This document shows positions 1-8,808 of a DNA stretch of 34,037 bases, piece after piece. Location: IMG/VR virus record IMGVR_UViG_3300027747_003667, positions 1 through 34,037 of that record; one strand, given 5' to 3'. The notes under the pieces are model-generated. The model saw only the letters and a list, made by a program, of their open reading frames with translations, did no database searches and was not told where the DNA came from. The translations under genes were made by a program, and so were the position numbers. The DNA is from a virus. Within the stretch, counting starts at the first letter, position 1; every line of letters starts with the position of its first letter.

Positions 1-987
1 AACAGAATTATCAAATTGTCCATTTTCAAGATTAACCAATCCCTCAGTTACAATTTGATCCACGCTACTGAATAGACCATCTGGACTTTCATCCACAGTG
101 CCTTCCAAATTGGTTTTATCCTGTATCAAACTAATTTCACGTATATCATACTTTTCTGTGAATTCTTCTTTGATAAAATTAGCTTCTTCAAAGGTAATGT
201 CAATATCCAAATTTACTCTCAAATGCATTTTTGATTTCATCAATGCATCTTTTTCATCAATCAACCTGCTCAACGGCAGTGTTCTATATTTTGGACAATC
301 AGGCCAATTAATATATGTGGGTTCACCTCCCCATTCCAATACCATCATGCCTCGGTCATCATCCCACGAGTCGGCAAAATTATGAGGAAATGCATTACCA
401 ATGTAGTGTACCTTACTTCTACTTTGACGTTTATGGAAATGTCCGCTGAACACATAGTCTTGATGATAGAAGTGATCCACCTGCAATTCTCCGTGATCTG
501 GCATTTGTACCATAGCATTCATATAGAATAATGGCAACTCAAAGTGTCCAAACATATATTTGCTTTTAATTTGACTAATGGTTTTCCATTCATCGCCAAC
601 TAACCACGGGACTAGGGTGACATCATCAAGAGTTGTAACACTATCTACAACAGTGACTCCTGGAATGTGCCGACCAAAAGCACTGGAATGAATGTCACGC
701 TTGTCTTTGTAAAATAAATCGTGGTTGCCTGGAAACCAAAAAAACTGATCAAAAGCTGCACCTAACTTTTCCAATAGTATTATGGAGGTGTTAAGGGTAA
801 AAAGATTCAAACTATTTCTGTTGTGACTCCAGTCTCCCATGAAGATGCCAGTATCACAACCTGATTCTTTGGCTTGACTGATAAACCAATCCACAAATTC
901 TTCACAATCTCTTAAATGTGTAGTAGAGTTAGACTTTAGCCCAACATGAAGATCTGTGAATACTGCTACTTTTTTAAATAAGCTCAT
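1..987 (-). CDS. 47: gp47-like recombination nuclease subunit (SbcD/Mre11 family), C-terminus cut by window edge
   Basis: Calcineurin-like metallophosphoesterase that, by family, pairs with gp46 (SbcC/Rad50-like) to resect DNA ends in recombination-dependent replication and host DNA breakdown. The translation starts MSLFKKVAVFTDLHVG and shows the family metal-binding motifs in order: D12-L-H14, a GDWSHN block near residue 50, a GNHD block near residue 88, and a late GHFH block. The frame is open to base 1 (329 codons seen, no stop), so the C-terminal part lies outside. The start at 987 is preceded by AAGGA at about 10 nt and by a good sigma70-like promoter at 1008-1036. The gene follows the late sigma factor gene on the same strand, a neighbourhood usual in T4-like phages, where gene 46 comes next. 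Family assignment is firm; the exact T4 orthology rests on motifs and context. Confidence 0.88.
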   Translation of the reverse strand, partial: MSLFKKVAVFTDLHVGLKSNSTTHLRDCEEFVDWFISQAKESGCDTGIFMGDWSHNRNSLNLFTLNTSIILLEKLGAAFDQFFWFPGNHDLFYKDKRDIHSSAFGRHIPGVTVVDSVTTLDDVTLVPWLVGDEWKTISQIKSKYMFGHFELPLFYMNAMVQMPDHGELQVDHFYHQDYVFSGHFHKRQSRSKVHYIGNAFPHNFADSWDDDRGMMVLEWGGEPTYINWPDCPKYRTLPLSRLIDEKDALMKSKMHLRVNLDIDITFEEANFIKEEFTEKYDIREISLIQDKTNLEGTVDESPDGLFSSVDQIVTEGLVNLENGQFDNSV

Positions 988-1007
988 GCCAATAATCCTT
1001 ATTTTAA

Positions 1008-1036
1008 AGCATAGCAGATATTGTGACCAAAGTCAA
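1008..1036 (-). promoter_or_regulatory. sigma70-like promoter for gp47
   Basis: On the minus strand TTGACT (1031-1036) and TATGCT (1008-1013) are separated by exactly 17 bp. The -35 box begins 2 nt after the gp55 stop codon, and transcription would start near 1001, leaving a leader of about 14 nt that holds AAGGA. Seen directly; use by host polymerase is inferred. Confidence 0.65.
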
Positions 1037-1037
1037 A

Positions 1038-1952
1038 TTAAATATTTTCAGAACCTTCTTCCTCTACGAGATCTTCGTCACTTTTTGGCATGCGCATGTT
1101 TTTGTATAGTTCTGCCTGTCTAGCAATTTCTTCCGCATATTCTTGACTGTTTTGTCGTGTCATACTGGGAGTCAAACCTGCCTCTTCCAAAAGATCATCG
1201 CGAATATTTTGATTTTTCTTTTCCATGTTCAATATTCTAGTGAAAGAATTGGTCACCGCAGCAGTGTAATAGGCAAAGGGATTTTCACTTTTGCTTTCAT
1301 CAAATTGAAGACCAATTTGGCTCAATTGCAAGATAGCCTGCCCCTTCATTTCTTCAATATAGGTATAGCCCCGCCAGTTGCTGCGTTGAGCATATCTTTC
1401 GCTGAGTTTGATAAACATCTTGCCAAGATTTTCTGTGATCCTACCATGGTCCTTGCTGAATTTCCCGCTTTTGATTGGGCCTATCCAGTGGCTTTTACCC
1501 ACGCATATCAATTGATCTTGATCGTTGAATTTCCAGTGTTGAAATGGAGGAAAGTTCAGTTTTTCGTGATTGTCTGCGGTACTTTTTAATGTTTTTTTTC
1601 TACCAGGAGCAAGTGGTATATGTTCATAAGTCATCAATCTAAACACAAGATGTGGTTGATCTATGGTATCAATATGGGGTATACATTCAGATAACTTTAT
1701 TTTTTTATCCCCGTTTTTTCTAGCCAATCCAAATATTTCCAAACCCAACCGCTTTGCTCTTTGTGTTTTTGCCTTGATTATGGCTTCGTCGTCAATTTCG
1801 CTCAAGTTGTTTATGATCAAATCATGCTGATGATAGCTTGAGTTTAAAAAACTGGAGTAGGAGCGTTTGCTGTGATGAATTTCTGATAATAAATCTTTGT
1901 TGTTGAGATATTTTACTTTTCTACCACTAGTGGATACGTATGCAGCTGTCAT
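1038..1952 (-). CDS. 55: gp55-like late transcription sigma factor with a large internal insertion
   Basis: Alternative sigma factor that, by family, directs host RNA polymerase to TATAAATA late promoters, with the gp45 sliding clamp as activator. Residues 13-24 (VKYLNNKDLLSE) match the T4 gp55 N-terminus. Residues about 170-260 match its core: ENLGKMFIKLSERYAQR, then NWRGYTYIEEM, then LQFDESKSENPFAYYTAAVTNSF. T4 gp55 is about 185 residues but this protein is 304; most of the excess is one block at about residues 30-165 between the two matching parts. The C-terminus is acidic (EDLVEEEGSENI) but lacks the aromatic DFLYE-type clamp-binding tail of T4 gp55, so clamp contact may differ. The start at 1952 has AAGGAA 12 nt upstream. 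The TATAAATA boxes at 9267 and 24966 are its expected targets. Confidence 0.88.
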   Translation of the reverse strand: MTAAYVSTSGRKVKYLNNKDLLSEIHHSKRSYSSFLNSSYHQHDLIINNLSEIDDEAIIKAKTQRAKRLGLEIFGLARKNGDKKIKLSECIPHIDTIDQPHLVFRLMTYEHIPLAPGRKKTLKSTADNHEKLNFPPFQHWKFNDQDQLICVGKSHWIGPIKSGKFSKDHGRITENLGKMFIKLSERYAQRSNWRGYTYIEEMKGQAILQLSQIGLQFDESKSENPFAYYTAAVTNSFTRILNMEKKNQNIRDDLLEEAGLTPSMTRQNSQEYAEEIARQAELYKNMRMPKSDEDLVEEEGSENI

Positions 1953-1977
1953 ATAATTATTATTTTCCTTATGTAGT

Positions 1978-2005
1978 AGTGTAACATAGGCATGATTAAT
2001 GTCAA
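1978..2005 (-). promoter_or_regulatory. probable sigma70-like promoter for gp55
   Basis: Minus strand TTGACA (2000-2005) and TACACT (1978-1983) with a 16-bp spacer. The -10 box matches TATAAT at four of six positions. Transcription would start near 1971, directly at the AAGGAA ribosome-binding sequence (1965-1970), which is a short leader, so this call is weaker than the other three promoters of this type. Confidence 0.4.
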
Positions 2006-2037
2006 CTATTTTATTATATTAGCAGTTTATTTATCAA

Positions 2038-2045
2038 GTTAAATA
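2038..2045 (+). promoter_or_regulatory. probable late promoter box (GTTAAATA) for the virion block
   Basis: GTTAAATA differs from TATAAATA at the first two positions. It ends 21 nt before the start codon at 2067, close to the spacing of the two exact TATAAATA boxes in this window (19 and 20 nt). It precedes the first gene of a long same-strand virion block, where a late promoter is expected. Without the conserved spacing it would not stand out from AT-rich background. Confidence 0.35.
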
Positions 2046-2066
2046 GCATATAAGGAAAAAATATTT

Positions 2067-2855
2067 ATGTCAAAAACCGACATTGTTGGGCCCACATCTA
2101 CAGCAGGAGCAGGTCAATCAACCAGCAACTTTGCTGCCACTGATCCTAGGAGATTGGACGCAAAAGTTGGCAGTACTAGACCTGCTCAAAATTTGAACGG
2201 TGGTGATAGAAAATCCTATCCCGCCATTGATGTCAACAGCATCAAGAGAAATGGTCAAAAGGATTTGAGAACCAAAATCCTAGTACCACAGTCCTACTTT
2301 TCTCAATTGACATCTGGCTACAACTCTGCTTTATCAAATCTAAGAGGCATAATTTTTCCCTATACACCCCAAATACAATTTAATCATAAAGCAGACTATA
2401 ACACACAATCGCCACTGCATAGCAACTATGCAATTAGTTTTTACAAGTACAGTGCTGTCAGTGACATCAGTATAACCGGCGTGTTTACTGTGCAATCTGT
2501 AGCAGATGCTGTGAACTACCTTGCAACAGTTCACTTGCTACGAGGTTTGACCAAAGGTAGATTTGGAGCCAGTGATCCCTTGAGGGGCAGTCCGCCACCT
2601 GTTTGTAGACTGTTTGCATATGGCACTTTCATGTTTGAAAATGTGCCTGTGGCTGTGACCACTTTTAAAAATGATCTAGGTTCAGAAACTGATTATTTTT
2701 ATCTTAAAGATTCTTTTTATGGTGAAGCTGCGGTACCAGTCAAATCAACTATTGTTTTGGAATGCAAGCCCATGTACAGCAGGCAGGAAATGCTAGATGC
2801 TACAGTGCCAGATTGGATCAAAAACAAAACACAAAGAAGTTCAGGGTTACTATAA
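2067..2855 (+). CDS. tail tube-baseplate junction protein, gp48/gp54-like
   Basis: A 262-residue virion protein of a type common in T4-like phages outside the T4 species group. It is probably at the centre of the baseplate, where the tail tube is initiated or capped. The features I use are FPYTPQIQ at residues 97-104, an ISITGVFTVQS stretch, a GSPPPVCRLFAYGTFMF block near residue 174, and a C-terminal VPVKSTIVLECKPMYSR segment; together these are the signature of this family as I recall it. The first 60 residues are Gly/Ser/Thr-rich and probably flexible. AAGGA lies 10 nt upstream of the start. Its stop overlaps the next start by 1 nt (TAATG), tying it to the gp53-like gene. The gp48 versus gp54 role cannot be separated from sequence alone. 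Confidence 0.65.
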   Translation: MSKTDIVGPTSTAGAGQSTSNFAATDPRRLDAKVGSTRPAQNLNGGDRKSYPAIDVNSIKRNGQKDLRTKILVPQSYFSQLTSGYNSALSNLRGIIFPYTPQIQFNHKADYNTQSPLHSNYAISFYKYSAVSDISITGVFTVQSVADAVNYLATVHLLRGLTKGRFGASDPLRGSPPPVCRLFAYGTFMFENVPVAVTTFKNDLGSETDYFYLKDSFYGEAAVPVKSTIVLECKPMYSRQEMLDATVPDWIKNKTQRSSGLL

Positions 2856-3154
2856 TGGCCAATTACTCAAATCTCAGTCCTTATTTTACCACCAATCAAA
2901 CATATGGTCATTTGGATGTGATCAATTTTAGATCAATAACAGCACATGCTGACGATATACTTTACACCATAGTCAAAACATATGAACACAGACCTGATCT
3001 ACTGTCATATGATCTTTATCAAACTGTGGAACTGTGGTGGGTGTTTGCTGCGAGAAATCCGGCAGTGATACAGGATCCAGTATACGACATGAAGGCAGGT
3101 GTAAAAATATATTTGCCCAAGTTGAGTTCTATCAAAACTGATTTGGGAGTTTAA
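2855..3154 (+). CDS. 53: gp53/LysM-like baseplate wedge protein
   Basis: A 99-residue protein starting MANYSNLSPYFTTN. An upstream in-frame ATG at 2762 lies inside the previous gene, so the start at 2855, sharing its A with the preceding TAA stop, is preferred. The core YEHRPDLLSYDLYQTVELWW, followed by FAARNPAVIQDPVYDMKAGVK and YLP, is the LysM-like fold of gp53-type wedge proteins: a WW-containing helix, then a G-x-x-I-Y-L-P strand. In T4, gp53 clamps neighbouring wedges around the hub. T4 gp53 is about twice as long, so this is a minimal version. Position next to the hub and gp5 genes supports the role. Confidence 0.6.
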   Translation: MANYSNLSPYFTTNQTYGHLDVINFRSITAHADDILYTIVKTYEHRPDLLSYDLYQTVELWWVFAARNPAVIQDPVYDMKAGVKIYLPKLSSIKTDLGV

Positions 3155-3155
3155 T

Positions 3156-6100
3156 ATGGCAGGGGAAACAATTGCACCCAAGCGCAGTCCCTTTAGCGGG
3201 ATTAGGCCCAATCTTCAGTATACAGAAGTTGACAGCGACAGTTCTGCTCAAAGAAAAACCAAAATTAACAATACTGAGCAAGGCAATTCCAATGTGAGCA
3301 ACGACTTTGTCAATCAGGTAGACGTCAATGTTTTAAACAGTTATAGATCAATAACTTACAATTTTACCTTGGCAGCAGTGACTCAACAACAGTCTAACCA
3401 ACCTGAACTGTTTGATGCTAGAAACCCCAAATACGTCGTAGCATCCAGTAAGGGAAAGCCTGTAATGCCCACTAGTAATTTGAGTAATGAATCCAATCAA
3501 AGATCTGTGGATTCAACCAAGGAAAATAGTGCCAAAAAAACACAGAAAAGCAACCAACAAAGATCCAGCACCTATGTTAAAGACACTGTTACAGGATTCA
3601 ACAAGAATAGTCCTGGCAGATTTGATTTGTTCATAGACAACGTTATGATTGATACTGTAATGGCCTTCAAGGATGGTGTAGCATCTCTTCCCGTAAACAT
3701 TGCATTTGATGTCATAGAGCCTTATAGTTTGAATGGATTCATAGAAGCACTCCAAGTGGCAGCATTGTCTACCGGCTTCAATGACTACATTGCCGCAGAT
3801 TATGTGTTAATTTTGGATTTCATGGGATATCCTGACAAGGGCTCTACTCCGTTGCCTGAACCTATACCCATGTCTTCAAGAGTGTTTTACATGAGGATTA
3901 CTGGCATCCAAGTGTCTGTGACTGAAGAAGGAACTCTATACAAGGTATTAGCCTGCCCGGTCAGCGATAGGGCTGCGAGCTCATCAGTGGCTACTATCAA
4001 GACCAAAATGTCTGGTTCAGGAAACACTGTCAAACAGTTTTTGCAAAATTTTATCAAGGGGCTGAACGATCAAGCTGCAGAAGATGCAAAGGCATCATCA
4101 AACAATGCCAATCAAAATTTTGACAGTTACGCTATATTGTTTCCAAAATATGACAAAAATGGTGTTATCATACCCAATGATGATAACGAAATAGCTTCGG
4201 CCAAATTCTGGGATGATTCTGATTCAGCCAATGTCAATGCCAAAATGAGAGATGTTGGCAACAGTCCAAACAATTTTTATAATAGCTATTATGATGAATA
4301 TCCATCTTCAAGCACAAGCAGCTACGAACATACTGCCAATTTTGATACCAACCAGTCAATAACGGACATTATTCAAACTGTGATACGTGACAGCAACTAT
4401 TTGAAGAAAATTATAAAATCTCTACAGGATGGCAACGCAGGAGCCGATCAGGTAGTGGATGCCAACGGGTTCATAAATCATTTTGTAATAACACCCAAAG
4501 TGCTGATCAAAGAAGGCACCATGAATGTTGATACCAACCGTCCCTATTGCATATATGTGTACTTAGTTGAACCCTACAAAGTACTTTACAACTCGGCAAT
4601 ACCAGGTGCTTCCAATCAAATCATTGATACCAACAAATTACAAAAACTGGCTCTACGCAAGTATAGATATTTTTATACAGGATTAAATGTTGATATTTTG
4701 GATTTCAAAATTAATCTCAACAATTTGTTTTTTGAAGAAGTACCCAAAGCTTTGGGCAATAATCAAGTTGACCCCAGTGCATCAGCTGCCAAAGCAGGTG
4801 GCACCAACAACATAATTAAAACTGATAAAAACGACTCCAAAGCTGATAGGAACACTGTAGGCATAACACCAATTTATGCAACTGCCAACGCGGGATCAGC
4901 CAAACCCAACGACACCATCAACAGTGCAGTGCCAGATTCTCAACCATGGACCAGCATGGTCAAACTGATGCATGAAAAAATCACAAATTCAGTTGGACTC
5001 ATATCTGGAGATTTAAATATTTTGGGAGATCCATATTACGTGACAGCAGCAGGGTCAGGTAACAGTTTGAACAAAGGCAGCAAAATAGGTCAACTGGCCA
5101 ATGATGGTGAAGCGTCTTTGAGGGCAGGAAGGTTATTGATATCTTTGGCATTTAACAATCCATCAGACATTGACAAATCTGGGTTCATGGCCTTTAGCAA
5201 CAGTCCCATCCCAATAAGTGGACTGTATCAAGTGATAGAATGCAAAAGCTCCTTCAGAGATGGCTTGTTCAAACAAACTTTGAAAATTCTTAGAGTTCCT
5301 GGCCAAGCATTGGATAGCAGTCAAGTACCTGATCTGCCGTCAGCTATCTATGGCTCCTATCCCAAACCAGAAGATGTAGTTTCAGTCAGTTCGGGCCCGC
5401 CACCTGCAAATCAGTTGATCACAACTAATGATGGATCACAAGGGGTTAGAGCCACATCACTGAACCTGTCCAATGTGATATCAAATGCAGGCACAGAAAA
5501 TCTAGGGGGACTGGGTGGCAACAACAATCAAGTGTTGGGTGCCGTGAATCCTGCAGCCAATCTGCCAACCGCAGTGTATGGCATAATACCCAATGGAGCA
5601 AATCAACTGGCATCAGGCATCAGAGCGTCTGCTGCTGGTCTAGTGCAATCACAAACAAAAAATTTATCACAGGCAGCATTGGTCGAGAGCGCCGCGGTGT
5701 CCTTGAACTCTGTTTATCCAAATTCCAATTCCATCCTCAAGTCCATGACTGGCAATTTGATCAACAATCAATATGATTTAAAAAATGTTTTGAATGCAAA
5801 TTCTTTGAACAATGCTGCACAATCCGGCGTTGCCAATTTGTTAGGCAATATTGGTGATAAAATCAATCAAACCATACATGGCAACTTGTCATTGTCTTCT
5901 CTTTTTGGGGTAAGACCATCTCAAATCAGTAAACTTTCTGGCGGTGTAGACAGTACAGTATTGTCCAAACTTAACGGGTTGTCAGAAGTAATTCCGCCAA
6001 ATGTAAATTTAAAAACTGCCTCCAATCAAGGTGTAAGTTTAGACGGACTCACTGCAGACGGATTGTCCAAATTGCCGCCTATTCCGCAACCAGCAACTGG

Positions 6101-6371
6101 TATAAGAAATCCTGGGTTCAACAATGTGTTGGTTGATACCAATAATGCACAGCCGCAATTTCCTCAAATTGACAATTATATCAGAGCATCCAAAGAAATA
6201 TCCTCATTTGATCTTTATGGTAAAATTTCTGGAAATGCCCTGTCAGTTGAAGGACAAAATAAAATATCAGACAACAATTTGACAAAATCAGTAATCAATC
6301 AATACGGCAGCAAGTCTGTAAATGAAATCAGTCCGCTGTTGAATGCCTTAAATAACAATAACTACAGTTGA
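3156..6371 (+). CDS. large baseplate hub protein (gp27-like role) with a long Asn/Ser-rich tail
   Basis: A 1071-residue virion protein located immediately before the spike gene, where a hub protein is expected. It has a folded-looking N-terminal half: an FDLFIDNVMIDTVMAF segment near residue 150, YFYTGLNVDILDFKINLNN near 505-525, and ISGLYQVIECKSSFRDGLF then KQTLKILRVPG near 687-715. That last block resembles the closing domain of phage hub proteins. From about residue 745 to the end it is dominated by Asn, Ser, Gly, Ala and Leu with no recognisable domain. T4 gp27 is about 390 residues, so this is far larger, and hub function is inferred mainly from position and from similar proteins in marine T4-like phages. 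GGGAG lies about 7 nt before the start; 1 nt separates it from the gp53-like stop. Confidence 0.55.
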   Translation: MAGETIAPKRSPFSGIRPNLQYTEVDSDSSAQRKTKINNTEQGNSNVSNDFVNQVDVNVLNSYRSITYNFTLAAVTQQQSNQPELFDARNPKYVVASSKGKPVMPTSNLSNESNQRSVDSTKENSAKKTQKSNQQRSSTYVKDTVTGFNKNSPGRFDLFIDNVMIDTVMAFKDGVASLPVNIAFDVIEPYSLNGFIEALQVAALSTGFNDYIAADYVLILDFMGYPDKGSTPLPEPIPMSSRVFYMRITGIQVSVTEEGTLYKVLACPVSDRAASSSVATIKTKMSGSGNTVKQFLQNFIKGLNDQAAEDAKASSNNANQNFDSYAILFPKYDKNGVIIPNDDNEIASAKFWDDSDSANVNAKMRDVGNSPNNFYNSYYDEYPSSSTSSYEHTANFDTNQSITDIIQTVIRDSNYLKKIIKSLQDGNAGADQVVDANGFINHFVITPKVLIKEGTMNVDTNRPYCIYVYLVEPYKVLYNSAIPGASNQIIDTNKLQKLALRKYRYFYTGLNVDILDFKINLNNLFFEEVPKALGNNQVDPSASAAKAGGTNNIIKTDKNDSKADRNTVGITPIYATANAGSAKPNDTINSAVPDSQPWTSMVKLMHEKITNSVGLISGDLNILGDPYYVTAAGSGNSLNKGSKIGQLANDGEASLRAGRLLISLAFNNPSDIDKSGFMAFSNSPIPISGLYQVIECKSSFRDGLFKQTLKILRVPGQALDSSQVPDLPSAIYGSYPKPEDVVSVSSGPPPANQLITTNDGSQGVRATSLNLSNVISNAGTENLGGLGGNNNQVLGAVNPAANLPTAVYGIIPNGANQLASGIRASAAGLVQSQTKNLSQAALVESAAVSLNSVYPNSNSILKSMTGNLINNQYDLKNVLNANSLNNAAQSGVANLLGNIGDKINQTIHGNLSLSSLFGVRPSQISKLSGGVDSTVLSKLNGLSEVIPPNVNLKTASNQGVSLDGLTADGLSKLPPIPQPATGIRNPGFNNVLVDTNNAQPQFPQIDNYIRASKEISSFDLYGKISGNALSVEGQNKISDNNLTKSVINQYGSKSVNEISPLLNALNNNNYS

Positions 6372-6380
6372 AAGAGTCGC

Positions 6381-8795
6381 ATGCCATTTGATCACAGAGC
6401 CCCCAAATCCAAACCCACAGGCACTGGACCATATATAGCCGAAATAACCAATCATTTAGATCCTTTGAAAATGGGTCGACTGGAAGTGGTTGTGGTTGAT
6501 GGTTTGATGAATTCCAGAACCAATCAAAATGAAACTTATATAGCCAACTATATCAGTCCTTTTCAAGGAGCCACATCTGTAAGATTTGAAGGAACCAACC
6601 CGTCCAGCTTCAATGATGTGCAAAAAAGTTATGGTTTTTGGATGATCCCGCCTGATATAGGCTGTAGGGTATTGATCATATTTGTCAACCAAGATCCCAA
6701 CCAATGCTATTGGATTGGCTGCGTGGGTGACACTTATCAAAATCACATGGTACCAGGCATTGCAGCCAGTTTGGATTCCAGTATGACATCCGCTCAATTG
6801 AAAAAATACGGACAGTCCACTTATTTGCCAGTAGCAGAATACAACAAATCAACTGTGGAAAGAACAAACAGTAGAAATCCCAACATTGATAAAAAATTAA
6901 AGCCCGTGCATCCTTTTGCAGATAGACTTTTAGAGCAAGGTCTATTAATGGACACTATACGCGGGGTCACCTCCAGCAGTGCTAGGCGTGAAACTCCCAG
7001 TTCAGTGTTTGGTATAAGTACACCTGGACCTTTGGATCCCAACGGACCCAAAAAGGCAATCAGCAAAACAAGGAAAGATTTTTTAGCGCCTGTAAGTAGA
7101 TTAGGTGGCAGCACTTTTGTAATGGACGATGGTGATATTAACGGTCAAAATGAGTTAGTTAGAATAAGAACAAGAACAGGGCATCAGATACTGTTGCACA
7201 ATTCAGCTGATTTGATTTACATAGCCAATTCTGCAGGCACATCATGGATAGAGTTGACCAGCATGGGCAAGGTGGACATTTATGCAGCAGACTCGGTGAG
7301 CATTCATACTCAAGGGGACTTCAATCTTAGAGCTGATAGAGATTTCAATCTGGAAGCAGGTAGGAAATTCAATATAGCTACTGGTTCTGGAGATGTCAAC
7401 GTTAATGCAGGGAAAAATTTCAATTTGCTGGCAGATGGAATAAAAGTAAGATCTTTCAAAGATATCAATTTTACATCAGATACAGAAACCAAGATTGCAG
7501 TGGGGGAAAATTTTGGTGTGGCTGTAACTGGCGATTCCAATATTTTGATTGGCGGCACAGCTAACATCAGTTCAATAGACCAATTAAATGTTATTTCTGA
7601 AAATAGAGTGGCAATAAAATCAAATACTGATTTGGCTTTGAGTGCCGGCGAATCTATAACTGCATCGTCTACCATCATTGACATGAATGGAACCCCTGCA
7701 ACTAGTCCGTCAACTGCAATACCATTTACAGTTGACACCCCAGCGCCTTTAAATTTTTTCTCTGTACCTCAAAATTCGCCAGGTGAGTGGAATAATAATT
7801 TTTATTCAGCACCTAATCTCACATCTATAATGTCAAGGATTCCCAGTCATGAGCCTTGGGCACAACACGAAAATGTTAACCCTGATCAATTCAATCTAGC
7901 GAATACAGATGCTACTATTGGTACTACTATACCAGGAAATATTGGAGAACCAAAATCAGTGTTTAGTAGCACTCCAAAATATGTAGTTGCAGGCACTGGG
8001 TCTTCCCCAACATTTGCTGGACAGTCTGCTAACACTACTCCTTCAAGTAGTTTCTTGCCCAGTGTTAGCGAGCAGGACAAGATCAAAGCCGAACAAGCTG
8101 CCCAATCTGGCATCAAAGGTCAAGCGGCACTCAAAAAAGCAGCTGAACAGTTGGGCATGACTGAAATCAACGCTATTGCCAGCTTGTTGGGTATTACTGG
8201 TGGTGAAAGTTTGTGGAGAATTGAAACTGAAAACTTTAATTATAAAGCAGATAGATTGATTCAAGTATTCCCGTCAATATTTAAAGATAATCCCACCTTG
8301 GCCCAACAGTATGCTGGAAATCCAAATAATTCATTACCAGAGCTTTTATATGGATATCAAAGCCCTATTGGAAAACGACTTGGTAATACACAGCCAGGTG
8401 ATGGATCTAAATATGTTGGAAGAGGATTTATTCAATTAACAGGACGTAGCAATTATGCTCGATATAGTCAGCTTATGTACGCCAACGGGTTTGTTCCTAA
8501 GCCCACTACATTATTAGATGAACCGGACGCTTTGAATACTCTGATCGTGGCTGCCCAAGTCAGCGTGATATACTTGTTGGATAGGGTCAAAATCTCTCAA
8601 GCAGATGATGGATACTTTTCATCATCACTGAAAGCAGTAGGATACAATACTCCTGACATATTGGCTAAAAAGACCAGTTTCTATGAATACTTTTTGGAAC
8701 AATTAAAGCCGCAACAGGATGTTTTGAGATCAGGGTCTGGGCAAATAATAAAAGATTCTCAAGGCAACCCAATAAGAACAGGTAGGATAGACTGA
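6381..8795 (+). CDS. 5: gp5-like central spike with beta-helix and C-terminal GH19 lysozyme domain
   Basis: An 804-residue baseplate spike. Residues about 15-130 look like the OB-fold of gp5/VgrG proteins (GPYIAEITNHLDPLKMGRLE at the start, and IPPDIGCRVLIIFVNQDPN later). Residues about 255-450 form short repeats of the VgrG/gp5 beta-helix type, alternating hydrophobic and polar residues (for example SIHTQGDFNLRADRDFNLEA). Residues about 570-790 are a glycoside hydrolase family 19 domain: the proposed catalytic Glu609 in GITGGES, NFNYKADRL, then the GRGFIQLTGRSNYARY signature near 680. It should pierce the outer membrane and cut peptidoglycan during injection. In T4 the lysozyme sits between OB-fold and beta-helix and is of the T4-lysozyme type; here it follows the helix. 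GAAAGAG precedes the start. Confidence 0.85.
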   Translation: MPFDHRAPKSKPTGTGPYIAEITNHLDPLKMGRLEVVVVDGLMNSRTNQNETYIANYISPFQGATSVRFEGTNPSSFNDVQKSYGFWMIPPDIGCRVLIIFVNQDPNQCYWIGCVGDTYQNHMVPGIAASLDSSMTSAQLKKYGQSTYLPVAEYNKSTVERTNSRNPNIDKKLKPVHPFADRLLEQGLLMDTIRGVTSSSARRETPSSVFGISTPGPLDPNGPKKAISKTRKDFLAPVSRLGGSTFVMDDGDINGQNELVRIRTRTGHQILLHNSADLIYIANSAGTSWIELTSMGKVDIYAADSVSIHTQGDFNLRADRDFNLEAGRKFNIATGSGDVNVNAGKNFNLLADGIKVRSFKDINFTSDTETKIAVGENFGVAVTGDSNILIGGTANISSIDQLNVISENRVAIKSNTDLALSAGESITASSTIIDMNGTPATSPSTAIPFTVDTPAPLNFFSVPQNSPGEWNNNFYSAPNLTSIMSRIPSHEPWAQHENVNPDQFNLANTDATIGTTIPGNIGEPKSVFSSTPKYVVAGTGSSPTFAGQSANTTPSSSFLPSVSEQDKIKAEQAAQSGIKGQAALKKAAEQLGMTEINAIASLLGITGGESLWRIETENFNYKADRLIQVFPSIFKDNPTLAQQYAGNPNNSLPELLYGYQSPIGKRLGNTQPGDGSKYVGRGFIQLTGRSNYARYSQLMYANGFVPKPTTLLDEPDALNTLIVAAQVSVIYLLDRVKISQADDGYFSSSLKAVGYNTPDILAKKTSFYEYFLEQLKPQQDVLRSGSGQIIKDSQGNPIRTGRID

Positions 8796-8808
8796 TAAAT
8801 ATATCACT

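Noticed and set aside
98-385. Plus-strand 95-codon frame opposite gp47
   Set aside because: It lies wholly antisense to a protein with all metallophosphoesterase motifs and has no recognisable sequence or ribosome-binding site.
2762-2854. N-terminal extension of the gp53-like protein
   Set aside because: It overlaps the previous gene by 94 nt, and the conserved sequence begins at 2855 with a TAATG junction.
6347-6354. CTTAAATA before the spike gene as a late promoter
   Set aside because: It lies within the hub coding region, differs from TATAAATA at two positions and ends 26 nt from the start, outside the 19-21 nt seen at the better sites.
7310-7738. Minus-strand 142-codon frame opposite the spike beta-helix
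   Set aside because: It is a by-product of the repetitive beta-helix coding pattern on the plus strand; composition is biased and no start signal is seen.
8794-8801. GATAAATA before gp25 as a late promoter
   Set aside because: It ends only 7 nt before the gp25 start, so transcription would begin at or inside the start codon; it overlaps the spike gene's stop and fits AT-rich chance.
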